Source of the DNA: Arthrobacter alpinus
Lineage (GTDB): Bacteria; Actinomycetota; Actinomycetes; Actinomycetales; Micrococcaceae
Direction: 5' to 3'
Length of the DNA stretch: 64,000 bases
Assembly (NCBI RefSeq): GCF_900105965.1
Contig: NZ_FNTV01000001.1
Location: 186,001-250,000 of the forward strand
Shown: positions 47,059 to 55,323 of the stretch, piece after piece
Position numbering within the stretch: the first letter of the stretch is position 1
Layout: each line of letters starts with the position of its first letter
Notes under the pieces: generated by a model
The model's input: the letters and a program-made list of their open reading frames with translations, nothing else
What the model was told of the DNA's origin: nothing
The model's database searches: none
Program-made: the position numbers and the translations under genes

Positions 47059-47493
47059 ATGATATCTATGGGGGACACCAAGCCGGAGCCCAAAAAGAAG
47101 GGCATCTTCCGCTACCGCAACATCATGTTGGTGCTGATCGCATTCATCGTCGTGGGGAGTATCGCCACCCCGATTCTGGAAGGCCAGCGAGAAGAGAAGG
47201 CTGAGGCAGCATCCTCCGCCGCACCCATTGAATACGGCAAGGTGGATGACATCACCGCTGCCAAAGTCAGGCAGGCGTGCGAGGACCGGATCAATGAGTT
47301 GCATACCCAAGGCCAACTCCAAGTTGACCGTATGTTCTGGTCCGGCAGCGTCAATAAAGTTGACGCATTGAAGGGCAAGATTAGTTACAATATCGACTTC
47401 ACTATTGAGAATGCTGACGGCACGACGATCGACAAGACTTGCTACGTGATCAATGACTTTTCAAGCGTAGAAGTCAAGCGCAAGACCTCTTAA
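47059..47493 (+). CDS. Single-pass membrane protein, tandem paralogue B
   Basis: The 144-residue protein repeats the layout of its neighbour: basic KPEPKKKGIFRYRN, one membrane helix (about 22-42), Ala/Ser/Glu-rich spacer, then RQACED, WSGSVNKVDA, YNIDF and KTCYV. It starts 9 bases after paralogue A and is followed at once by a strong hairpin. The outer-face domain with two cysteines is shared with the 45165-45566 product. Function unknown. Confidence 0.65.
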   Translation: MISMGDTKPEPKKKGIFRYRNIMLVLIAFIVVGSIATPILEGQREEKAEAASSAAPIEYGKVDDITAAKVRQACEDRINELHTQGQLQVDRMFWSGSVNKVDALKGKISYNIDFTIENADGTTIDKTCYVINDFSSVEVKRKTS

Positions 47494-47496
47494 TCC

Positions 47497-47545
47497 ACAA
47501 AGAACTCCCACCGGCCAACGAAGGTTAGTGGGGAGTTCTTTGTGT
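47497..47545 (+). terminator. Strong hairpin terminator after the tandem paralogues
   Basis: ACAAAGAACTCCCAC at 47497-47511 pairs with GTGGGGAGTTCTTTGT at 47528-47543 (15 pairs, one bulged G). It starts 3 bases after the stop. It has no true U tract, but the symmetry suits termination in both directions, since minus-strand small frames face it. Confidence 0.75.
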
Positions 47546-47561
47546 GTAGTGGGTTGGATAC

Positions 47562-47723
47562 CTAGTTCTTAGGCTCGCTTGCTAGCCACGGCACAAAGCG
47601 CTTCAGGATTTCATCTGCCTGCGGCAGCGCCATGAGCCGCGTGATGCCAGCAAATACCGCTAGGGCGGTACTGGCAGCACCTGTTGCGCTTTCAGCGGGG
47701 ACATCGAAGAGTGCGCTATGCAT
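47562..47723 (-). CDS. Possible small ORF overlapping the next upstream one
   Basis: A 53-codon frame starting at ATG (MHSALFDVPAESATGAAS...) with no ribosome site. It overlaps the 3' half of the 47660-47830 frame by 64 bases in another phase, and may be the continuation of that gene after a frameshift, or noise. Confidence 0.25.
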   Translation of the reverse strand: MHSALFDVPAESATGAASTALAVFAGITRLMALPQADEILKRFVPWLASEPKN

Positions 47724-47830
47724 GAGACAGCAGCTCTCGCAGCCTGAACGAACTGGATCAGCTCTAGCAACGTCATGCCGGCCTTGGGGTCCTGAACGAG
47801 GTGAGTGACCGTTGTCTTGGTCGTCTTCAC
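47660..47830 (-). CDS. Small ORF resembling actinophage helper proteins
   Basis: This 56-codon frame starts at GTG 47830 with AAGGAG 4 bases upstream, good evidence for translation. The peptide contains MTLLELIQFVQAARAA, a helix pattern seen at the start of many small actinophage proteins (MTLxELxxFVxxA). No function is known. Its end may be shifted by a frameshift. Confidence 0.45.
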   Translation of the reverse strand: MKTTKTTVTHLVQDPKAGMTLLELIQFVQAARAAVSCIAHSSMSPLKAQQVLPVPP

Positions 47831-47946
47831 AGGACTCCTTCAGCTAGTTTTAGCGTCACTTCGTCAATTCGATGGTCATAACGTTTGTATTGTCATACGC
47901 AACCGATAGCCTTGCCGAATCGCACGCAGAACTATTGGGGGTCACC

Positions 47947-48537
47947 GTGAAATCACCGACCAAAGTCGTATCCGCACTATCTCTAGTCGCGGCAATTGCG
48001 CTCGCGGGCTGTTCAAGCGGTGGTGGAGCTACTGATCATGCAGCGGGTGCGGGTGCGGGTGCAGGTGCAGGCGCTCCCACTGCGACTAAGGCTCACTGGC
48101 TTGAACAGACCTTCTCCTGCAAGATCGATGCGATCCGTAACTGGGGGCTAGCAATCGGCAATGAGAAAGGTGTCGTCCTTGGCGTGCAGCCTGTCACCCT
48201 GACTATTGGCGGAGGGCGGTACAAAACTCAGCAGGTATCCAAGACCGGCGCACTAAGAATCACCGAGGGCGCTTACAAGATTCAGAATGGTGAGCTATCA
48301 ATCGCCAATGAAACTTGGACCGAGGACGGTCAAGACCAACTGCCGTCGATTGACGGTTACAAGCTCCAAGCAACTTGGGCGGGAATCCCTGCTGACCTTC
48401 CGGCATTCTCCAACGTCAACGCGGTAAATGCGGACGGTAGCTTCAGCAGCATACAGTTCGGGCTAGAAGCTACGGAGAGTGGATTCGTGCTCACGGTGGG
48501 CGAAGCTGAGAAGATTACCTGCTTGGCGCAGGGATAG
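47947..48537 (+). CDS. Element lipoprotein of unknown function
   Basis: This 196-residue protein has a type II signal peptide with lipobox LAGC (Cys22), then a GAGAGAGAGA low-complexity linker and a soluble beta-rich domain of about 140 residues with cysteines at TFSC and ITCLAQG near both ends, perhaps forming a disulfide. GTG 47947 with GGGGG 5 bases upstream is the best start; the frame is open 75 bases further. The next gene begins 9 bases after its stop. Not recognised. Confidence 0.65.
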   Translation: MKSPTKVVSALSLVAAIALAGCSSGGGATDHAAGAGAGAGAGAPTATKAHWLEQTFSCKIDAIRNWGLAIGNEKGVVLGVQPVTLTIGGGRYKTQQVSKTGALRITEGAYKIQNGELSIANETWTEDGQDQLPSIDGYKLQATWAGIPADLPAFSNVNAVNADGSFSSIQFGLEATESGFVLTVGEAEKITCLAQG

Positions 48538-48546
48538 GGAGCAACC

Positions 48547-49293
48547 GTGCAGCCATCGCTGAGCCATCGCCTTGCATCGATCACACTCGCAGCCGCAATC
48601 CTTGGAGCTGGGGGTATTGCGCTCGCAGACCCGGCATCAGCGGCCATCGCTTGCCCTCCCGGCTTCATCGCATCAGTGGCTGGTAACGGCGCCGAGTTCT
48701 GCGTCGTCTACAACGGTGCTGGAGTTGGTGGCGGCGGTGGCGGCACTGTCGGTGGCGGTTCGGATAACACTGTCGCTCAGCCCGGAGTTGTTCAGCCACC
48801 CGCTCCTCAGCAGCCAGCAGTCCAGCCGCCCGCATATGTACCACCAGCGCCAGTGGCTCTCTATGTACCTCCCGCAGTTCCAGTAGCCCCTCAGGCCCCC
48901 GCGTATGTGCCGCCTGCACCCGTAGCGCAGCACATCGCTCCCGACCAGCAGTATGTAGCGCCTGAGCCTGTCGCAGAAGCTCCTGTTGTCGAAGCTCCCG
49001 AACCCGTCACCGATGCAGCACCCGCAGCTCCTAAGCCCGAGACCAAGCCATCACTCACACCCTCAACAACCAAGGCATCTCCCACGCAAACCCCTACACC
49101 CGCCGCAGGCGCTCAGCATGAGATCAACATGATCCACGATGACGAAGTTGAGGAAGTGGCCGTAGTCGAAGGCGAGAGCTGGGGGATTGGCTGGAGCTTG
49201 GTGTGGAGTGCAGTAGGACTGCTGGTGGTGGCTGTGGCTGGTGGTGTCTTCTACTGGATCAAGAAGCGGAAGGCTGCCCTACAAGCGATGTGA
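48547..49293 (+). CDS. Secreted proline-rich, C-terminally anchored surface protein
   Basis: The 248-residue protein has an N-terminal signal peptide (cleavage near ALADPASA), a short CPPGF...FCVVY segment with two cysteines, a glycine tract, about 110 residues of Pro/Val/Ala repeats (YVPPAPVA), a Thr/Pro stretch, and a C-terminal membrane helix followed by KKRKA. The tail is like sortase substrates, but no LPxTG is visible, so it is probably held by the helix. It seems co-transcribed with the lipoprotein upstream. Confidence 0.65.
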   Translation: MQPSLSHRLASITLAAAILGAGGIALADPASAAIACPPGFIASVAGNGAEFCVVYNGAGVGGGGGGTVGGGSDNTVAQPGVVQPPAPQQPAVQPPAYVPPAPVALYVPPAVPVAPQAPAYVPPAPVAQHIAPDQQYVAPEPVAEAPVVEAPEPVTDAAPAAPKPETKPSLTPSTTKASPTQTPTPAAGAQHEINMIHDDEVEEVAVVEGESWGIGWSLVWSAVGLLVVAVAGGVFYWIKKRKAALQAM

Positions 49294-49347
49294 CACGGTA
49301 GCCGCGTCGTGGTCGCACGGTGACCGGGGCGGTTCAAGAGCTATTTT

Positions 49348-49713
49348 TCAGAGCGCACCCTCAGCGAGGAACGGCGTAATGCCAGCATCAACTGCGTCAG
49401 CGATCACACGGAGCCGCGCAACAGCTTGGCGATGAAAGTCCATGGCTTCGGACTGATGAGCGAAGTCATGAAAGGTGGAAAGTTTGTGGCCTCGAACGTC
49501 ACGGCCATCGACGTACACGCCAAAGATTTCATCACCTGCGTACTTTCCCTCGCCATCCCAGACGGTAAGGACAGACAGTCCGCCGACGTGATCATGAGCG
49601 ATGGTCGTGCCTTCGGGGTCAACTATGTCCCGCCACGTCTTAGTATCGATGGGGAGTCCCTGCTTATCTACGTAGACCGTCAAAGCCATCCTCCAGCCAA
49701 TGCCGGTGCACAT
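49348..49713 (-). CDS. Hypothetical element protein
   Basis: The 121-residue soluble protein is not recognised. It is acidic, with VTVWDG-like beta segments in the first half and a helical C-terminus (RQAVARLRVIADAVDA). ATG 49713 overlaps the upstream gene by 34 bases; ATG 49689 is an alternative but has GGAGG directly abutting it. It is probably co-transcribed with the gene at 49680-50048. Confidence 0.5.
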   Translation of the reverse strand: MCTGIGWRMALTVYVDKQGLPIDTKTWRDIVDPEGTTIAHDHVGGLSVLTVWDGEGKYAGDEIFGVYVDGRDVRGHKLSTFHDFAHQSEAMDFHRQAVARLRVIADAVDAGITPFLAEGAL

Positions 49714-50048
49714 CCAGCAGTCGCTGCTTCGCGCTCTAAAGCTGCAACAGGGATCGCAATCTCATGGATGCACGCTGGGCAGTCAACGACCTTGTGGTTG
49801 CTGCTGGACAGATGCTGCGGGGCGTAAGCGACGACGACCTCAGCCAGTGTCGAACTGATCTGATGAATGGCCGAAGTGAAGTCTGTGTTGCTAGCTCCGG
49901 GGTGCATGCGGTTCGCTGACTCCACTTCACGAAGCACCGCTTGGGCAATCGCCCGACCTATGTTCTTCGGAACTTCACCGCCGAGAGCAGGGCGGTAACC
50001 ACCCAATTTAACTACTGCCGAACGCCTTTGCTTCCCCAATTTCGTCAT
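49680..50048 (-). CDS. Hypothetical element protein with CxxC motif
   Basis: The 122-residue protein has a basic N-terminus, a helical middle and DCPACIHE near residue 90, a single C-x2-C that could be half a metal site. It is divergent from the Gabija-like operon with a perfect inverted repeat in between, so it is a candidate for a regulator of either gene, but no DNA-binding fold is visible. Confidence 0.5.
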   Translation of the reverse strand: MTKLGKQRRSAVVKLGGYRPALGGEVPKNIGRAIAQAVLREVESANRMHPGASNTDFTSAIHQISSTLAEVVVAYAPQHLSSSNHKVVDCPACIHEIAIPVAALEREAATAGCAPALAGGWL

Positions 50049-50054
50049 GATGGC

Positions 50055-50060
50055 ACAGTA
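50055..50060 (-). promoter_or_regulatory. Candidate -10 element, leaderless start of the CxxC protein
   Basis: On the minus strand TACTGT stands 6 nt before the ATG at 50048, with no ribosome site. Confidence 0.45.
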
Positions 50061-50135
50061 CCAGAGTGAATTATTATTCGCCCGTGATGAATACTATTCG
50101 TCGCTGCCCCGGCGCCCCTTCGGACCAAGGGCTGA

Positions 50136-50178
50136 GCAACATTCTGAGTTCTGGATGAATCTGAACTCAGAATGTTGC
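50136..50178. repeat. Perfect 16-bp inverted repeat upstream of the Gabija-like operon
   Basis: GCAACATTCTGAGTTC (50136-50151) and GAACTCAGAATGTTGC (50163-50178) are perfect reverse complements around an 11-base spacer. There is no T tract, so a terminator is less likely. It sits between two divergent genes, about 135 bases before the gajA-like start, and could be an operator or an RNA hairpin. Confidence 0.85.
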
Positions 50179-50312
50179 GATACTGCTGGGCGTGGATACT
50201 CATTCAAATGGATGCCCATTCATGGAGGAAAGGGGAGGTAGGCAGTGCGCTTACCCGCCATATAGGGGGTAAGAGGCGTTGCGCAGAACCCGGGGGACCG
50301 CTTTGCTCTGGC

Positions 50313-51971
50313 ATGATTGCAATTGAACAAGAAGTTCACAAAATTGGGGGCATAGTGAGGGTTTGTCGGTTTTCAATTTGGAACCATAATCGGATACAGG
50401 ACGCGACTATCGAGGTGGGGCGTCATCTGGTGATTGTCGGCCCTAACGACGTTGGAAAGTCATCCATCCTTCGTTGTCTAGATCTGGCACTGGGCAGTTC
50501 TACGGGTGCTTTGTATCAGAAGCTGACCATCGCGGACTTCCGAGATACACGTCAGCCCCTGACGATTGAAGTAGTCCTTACGGGCATTTCAATGGTGGAC
50601 CGAGAGCTGTTTCCGGACGAGATAAACGTTGACCCTCAAACAAGCGCGGAGACGCTGCGAGTCCGGCTTGACGTGGAAGCTGACGACCTTGGAACGCTGA
50701 GCATCCGACGCACCGCCCCTGACGGTGCAACCGGACGTCAGATTTCACGCGATCAACTGCTTGGGTTGGGATGGACAACATTGAGTGCGACACAGACTTC
50801 GTTCCGGGACTTTCGCGATGAAAAGAACCCGTCTGTAGCGTCGATACTCGCTTCAGTGGATCTCGGTGAAGAAGCAGTCATATTCAAGGACATCTCAGAA
50901 TCGATGCAGTCTCAGTTGGACGACTCCATTATTCTCAGAGATCTTAGAACGAGAATTTCCGGGCAACTGTCGAAAGCCTTGCCTGCGAAGCTTGAACACG
51001 GTGACTTGAGTTTTGTCTCGAATGCCTCATCCGATCCGTTCGCTGAAGTACGTCTCCAGTTCAAGTCGGCAGATGGCGTCCGAACTTTCTCCGAGATGTC
51101 GGACGGGTCCAGAGCCCTGTACGCCATGGCGCTATTTGACTTGGTTGCATCGTCTGCGTCGATCGTTGCAATTGATGAGCCAGAAGTTCACCTTCACCCC
51201 GCCAGCCAGCGGAGCCTTGCCCGACTATTAGAGTCAGGGCAAACCCAGAAGATCATCGCAACGCATTCGCCGGACGTAGTCGCTATGTTCGCGGTTGACG
51301 AGATACTTGTCGTCAAGCCGGGGGGCAAGATGGTACAGGCTAAACGCGGAGTATTTAGCAACGACGAAAGTATGAAACTTCGTTGGTGGGTCCCCAATAA
51401 GCTTAAGCCGTTGACGGCACGGAAAGTCGTCATTGTTGAGGGCATCTCAGATGACGTAATTCTTAGAAAAGTAGGAGAGTTAACCGCAAGATCCATTGAA
51501 CAGCTCGGGGTGACATCCTTGCCGCTGGGCGGAGGCGGTGAAGTCAAACCAGTGTTCAAGTTGTTCGGCCCCAACGGATTCGACATCGACATGGCCATTC
51601 TGATCGACCGAGACGCGGTGGGGGCTACAGAGTTGCACACCAGCACCACAGAGGCTGATTTCGGAACTCAGTCAATCTTCGTTTCAGAACCAGATCTGGA
51701 AGGAGAATATGTGCGTGCAATCGGCAGTGAAGTGTTGTACAAGGCGCTTTGTGATTCCGCTCTCTTCAGTAAAGGACGTCTGAGTTCGCTTGCCATGGTC
51801 GCAGGAACGGCCTTCCCTTCAGACTATGACCTGTCGGCATTCTGTCGTCTGAGGGGCAACAAAGTGGACTCCGCTCTAGTTGCTTCGCAAGTCTTGACGC
51901 CAGAGACAGCTGCGAAAGTCCACAGTGTCCACCGACTGCTTGATGATCTTGTCTCGGTGGGCGATGCTTAG
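50313..51971 (+). CDS. gajA: Gabija GajA-like OLD-family ATPase/TOPRIM nuclease
   Basis: The 552-residue protein (GajA of Bacillus cereus is 578) has an ABC-type ATPase domain with Walker A GPNDVGKSS at residues 43-51, SDGSRALYAM signature, Walker B AIDEPEVHLHP near 286 and ATHSP, then a TOPRIM nuclease domain with VIVEGISDD near 371 and LIDRD near 430. GajA is a nucleotide-inhibited DNA-nicking enzyme that assembles with GajB to block phage. I chose ATG 50313; GTG 50355, after TTGGGGG, fits the family N-terminus (VRVCRFSIWN) at least as well. Its stop overlaps gajB by 8 bases. Confidence 0.85.
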   Translation: MIAIEQEVHKIGGIVRVCRFSIWNHNRIQDATIEVGRHLVIVGPNDVGKSSILRCLDLALGSSTGALYQKLTIADFRDTRQPLTIEVVLTGISMVDRELFPDEINVDPQTSAETLRVRLDVEADDLGTLSIRRTAPDGATGRQISRDQLLGLGWTTLSATQTSFRDFRDEKNPSVASILASVDLGEEAVIFKDISESMQSQLDDSIILRDLRTRISGQLSKALPAKLEHGDLSFVSNASSDPFAEVRLQFKSADGVRTFSEMSDGSRALYAMALFDLVASSASIVAIDEPEVHLHPASQRSLARLLESGQTQKIIATHSPDVVAMFAVDEILVVKPGGKMVQAKRGVFSNDESMKLRWWVPNKLKPLTARKVVIVEGISDDVILRKVGELTARSIEQLGVTSLPLGGGGEVKPVFKLFGPNGFDIDMAILIDRDAVGATELHTSTTEADFGTQSIFVSEPDLEGEYVRAIGSEVLYKALCDSALFSKGRLSSLAMVAGTAFPSDYDLSAFCRLRGNKVDSALVASQVLTPETAAKVHSVHRLLDDLVSVGDA

Positions 51972-53649
51972 CCCCACACCGGATCAGCAAGCAATACGTG
52001 ATGCTGAAAATCTCAACATGCTGATCATCGCGCCTGCTGGCTGCGGAAAAACTGAAGCTTTGGCCTTGAGAATTGCGGGGCTCATTCAGCGTGATCAGAT
52101 TAAGCGACCCAAGCGAATCTTGGTAACCACTTTCTCAAAGAAAGCACGAGACAACATCGGCGATCGACTCGCTGAATATGTTTCAGGTCCGGTGCTCCGT
52201 GATCGGATCACAACTACCAACTTTCATGGACTGGCGGCGAGACTCATCCGTTCCCACGGCAACGTAGTAGGACTCTCTCCTGAGGTCGTCTTACCAGATG
52301 GTGATTGGGTAGGTGAGCAATGCAGGCTGCAGAATCTGTCCCGGCAGCGGTCGGGGTTCATTGCTTCGACTTTGCGAGACCTAAAACTGCATGCACTGAA
52401 CGACAGCGAGATCAAGTCTGGTCTTGAGTTGGTAGGGGACGAAACTCTCATTGCTATCGAGGCGCTCCGGATTCGCGAAAATCGGCTAACCTACGATGAT
52501 CTTCTCAGATACGCAGAGCTTATCTTGATGAATCCCATGGTCGCGCAGATCTACAGTCAGCACTTCGGCGCCGTGATAGTGGACGAATTTCAAGATCTCA
52601 CTCCACAGCAGCTTCGCGTTATTTCGGCGATCGGCAAACGAAGAACTACTTTTGCCGGGGATCTGGCCCAAGGCATCTACTCTTTCACAGGGGCAAGACC
52701 TCTAGAAGTTCTTTCGGCTATTCGCGCTGAGGAACCCGAAGAAAGGGTCTTTACAACGTCACATCGATCTTCGCCAGCCGTACTCGCCATGGTCAACTCA
52801 CTTTCGCCTGTCACCGGCGGCGAGCAGCTACACGCCGCCGACGCTGAAAAGTGGTTCCTTGGAGGACTAGGCGGCTTGGTTGATTGTGAAACAAATGATG
52901 CGGAAGCAAATTGGGTGGTCGGGTTCTGCAAGTTCGTTCTTGGACAGTCGGGCACGCAAAGAATAGGCGTCCTAAGCAGAAGCGCACCTCGACGATCCGC
53001 AGTTGACGACGCCATTTCTTCCAGCGGGCTACCGTGGTTCCGGTGGGATGACCCAATTCTGGAAAAAGACGTGGCGAGGGAGCTTCGTGGTGCGCTCGCG
53101 GCCTTCGACGTTGCCCTCTGGGAGTCGGCTGTTGACCAGCGAACTTACCTCCGATCTTTGTTGAGCACAGAGGTGACTGATGACCCCGACACTGCCGCGA
53201 GCTTGTTGGGAGGCATCGACTGGATACAAGACCAACTAAGTCAAGACACAGACATGTCGAAGATCAGAGAGCGTGTGCGAGCAACGGACAAAAATTCACT
53301 ACTTGGTGCGCCCGGAGTCCATCTTCTCAGCGGTCACGCTGGAAAGGGTCAACAGTTTGATTGGGTGTGTGTCGTAGGTTTCGAACAAGGCTCCATTCCA
53401 TCTAGCAAAGCAGAGAGTCTTGAGTCGTGGCATGAGGAAGCTAGGGTATTCTCCGTAATGATTTCACGGGCACGTCACGGTGCAGTCGTTCTCGGGGCAT
53501 CAAAAGTCCGGATGCCGTGGGGTACTGTACACAAGTCCGAGCCCTCTTCCTTCCGTTCGTATCTTCAAGAATCCAAATCACTTCGATACAACGATGACGT
53601 CGTCCAGTGGTTGAGGGAGGCCGACTGGTCAGTGATTTCATCCACATGA
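51964..53649 (+). CDS. gajB: Gabija GajB-like UvrD/PcrA helicase
   Basis: The 561-residue SF1 helicase (GajB of B. cereus is 494) has Walker A APAGCGKTEA at 23-32, motif II VDEFQD near 205, GDLAQGIYSFTGA, THRSS-like TSHRSSPAV and motif VI-like RVFSVMISRARHG. ATG 51964 starts inside the gajA stop region, so the two are coupled. GajB senses or processes DNA ends and activates GajA in the known complex. The pair, in this order, with nothing else in the operon, fits Gabija. Confidence 0.86.
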   Translation: MLSPTPDQQAIRDAENLNMLIIAPAGCGKTEALALRIAGLIQRDQIKRPKRILVTTFSKKARDNIGDRLAEYVSGPVLRDRITTTNFHGLAARLIRSHGNVVGLSPEVVLPDGDWVGEQCRLQNLSRQRSGFIASTLRDLKLHALNDSEIKSGLELVGDETLIAIEALRIRENRLTYDDLLRYAELILMNPMVAQIYSQHFGAVIVDEFQDLTPQQLRVISAIGKRRTTFAGDLAQGIYSFTGARPLEVLSAIRAEEPEERVFTTSHRSSPAVLAMVNSLSPVTGGEQLHAADAEKWFLGGLGGLVDCETNDAEANWVVGFCKFVLGQSGTQRIGVLSRSAPRRSAVDDAISSSGLPWFRWDDPILEKDVARELRGALAAFDVALWESAVDQRTYLRSLLSTEVTDDPDTAASLLGGIDWIQDQLSQDTDMSKIRERVRATDKNSLLGAPGVHLLSGHAGKGQQFDWVCVVGFEQGSIPSSKAESLESWHEEARVFSVMISRARHGAVVLGASKVRMPWGTVHKSEPSSFRSYLQESKSLRYNDDVVQWLREADWSVISST

Positions 53650-53688
53650 TGCGAACCAACTATCCTACGGTCGTCCCTGCGCACGGAT

Positions 53689-54813
53689 TCACATCCAGCC
53701 ATTCAGTTTGATGATGCGGTCCATGACCTCAGCGGTCGAAGTTCCCAGAACTTCGGTGTTTCCGTTGGGCGATTCTTGCTGATGGCGAGGCATCGAGTTC
53801 CGCATCCTTTCTCCCGTCACTTGGTCCACCGCAAAGAGTGGCCGCGACGAAAAAGACTCTAAAAGAGCTTTAGTCCGGTCTGAATCCTGTGCGCGGATCT
53901 CGTACTCGGCGTCGGGATATGGAGTGAAACCACGGACGCTCCACATGCTCCCGACGTTGAGTGATTGATCAGCCCATAACGGGGCGACAATTTCCTGCCT
54001 GCCCTTGTCGCCGCAAAGATATCGTGATGCGCGGCGGAAACTCTCGACGGGGTTTTCGGGATCGCTGTATTTTCGCGAGACGTGAACAACCTCGTCGTCC
54101 GGAAGCCAGTTCGGAAGGCCTAGACGTTCCCGCCATAGGCGTCGCACGGTGTCGTCGGCACCGGTAGGAAGCATCATCACATCGTGGAAGTGAGGTGCGT
54201 TGTGCCCCGTCACCTTGAACTCGAGAGCGGATAGGGTATATGCCTCTTTGTTGAAGTTCGGGACAGCGTAACGCCTGCGCGAGCCCAATTGCCTGAGCAA
54301 GGCCTTGTGTTGGGCATGAAATGAAGCTGGCGTCGGTGCGAAATTGAGCCAGTTGACCGAAGGAAGTTTCAACGTCACCAGACAAGACTCATATCCCATC
54401 AGAGCTGCAGAAGTCACATAGTCGTCGATATTTGAATTCTCAAATGCATGCCACTTTCTCAGTCGCGACTCCCTAGATAGACGAAGCGGACCCTTGGCTG
54501 CCATGCGAACTTTGGGGTACTCCACAGGGTTCAATCGTCGGTACACGGTCCTAAGCCTGCGACGGTTCCCCAGTATTCTTCCAACGATCTCATTCGGATC
54601 TGTAATAGCAAGACTGGAAATGGTTTGTTTGGTAGTGCGGGTACGAGGTTGGGGCTCAAATTCGAGGCTGGAACTTTCCCTGTCCGGCAGAGAGCTCAGT
54701 TTTCTGTGGTCACCGAACTCGTTCCAACTCAATACAATATGATCGCGATCGCTGGTACTGCTGAGATGACTCGGCATCTCGGTTTGCCGTGATTCTGCAT
54801 TTTGAAGGTCCAT
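53689..54813 (-). CDS. rep: HUH-type replication-initiator-like protein
   Basis: This 374-residue protein has ALEFKVTGHNAPHFHDVMM near residue 200, where HFH is a His-hydrophobic-His metal site in the context typical of rolling-circle Rep proteins, and RRASRYLCGDK near 262, whose tyrosine could be the nucleophile. ATG 54813 has GGAG 4 bases before it and was chosen over a frame 60 bases longer. It converges with gajB, 39 bases apart. A Rep suggests the excised circle replicates, as in AICE-type elements. Weak similarity by eye only. Confidence 0.6.
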   Translation of the reverse strand: MDLQNAESRQTEMPSHLSSTSDRDHIVLSWNEFGDHRKLSSLPDRESSSLEFEPQPRTRTTKQTISSLAITDPNEIVGRILGNRRRLRTVYRRLNPVEYPKVRMAAKGPLRLSRESRLRKWHAFENSNIDDYVTSAALMGYESCLVTLKLPSVNWLNFAPTPASFHAQHKALLRQLGSRRRYAVPNFNKEAYTLSALEFKVTGHNAPHFHDVMMLPTGADDTVRRLWRERLGLPNWLPDDEVVHVSRKYSDPENPVESFRRASRYLCGDKGRQEIVAPLWADQSLNVGSMWSVRGFTPYPDAEYEIRAQDSDRTKALLESFSSRPLFAVDQVTGERMRNSMPRHQQESPNGNTEVLGTSTAEVMDRIIKLNGWM

Positions 54814-55323
54814 GGGACTCCGCTTCCTTCGAAGCAGCGCCCGGACGCTACAGGGTACGACTATCCATGTCATGGGTAGCGGTTCGCCGGTTAGCGCCTT
54901 GAAATTGTATGAGTTCGCACTGATTCACCTTACGGTCACTCCGGGAAGTAATCCGGCACTCTTGGTTTTCCCTGTCTGTTGGGCCATCACCCCTGCTGGA
55001 GGTAGCGTTCCACATTGCAGGTCTTGTAAAAATAGCCGAATTGCCCAGATGCTGGGGTTCAGTTTTTTGGTCTTTCGCGGCAAGCGAACTGTGGTTGACC
55101 TCAACAGACAATCTCCGTAACTCGGTTCATTGAACTATTCGTCATAAATTCACGATCCAACGGCTTCGTTGAAGTGGCGAATCCGTAATCACTTGGGAGC
55201 CCAGCGATGGCCGATCGCCACTTAGGTTCCCTCATGCCGATCAATCGCCTGATTTTCTGATCGTTCCACGACCACACAATAGGTCGAGTGACTCACGCTT
55301 CTGGGTCTGGGTTACAAAATCGC
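54814..55323. other. Right-end gap of the element, no convincing gene
   Basis: About 500 bases between rep and attR. Frames of 87 and 102 codons overlap on opposite strands but have no ribosome site or recognised family. This is where an excision factor or a replication origin for the Rep would be expected; none can be called. Confidence 0.5.

Noticed and set aside
54812..55120. Plus-strand 102-codon frame as an excisionase
   Set aside because: It overlaps the rep ribosome site and start on the other strand, has no ribosome site, and no helix-turn-helix is visible.
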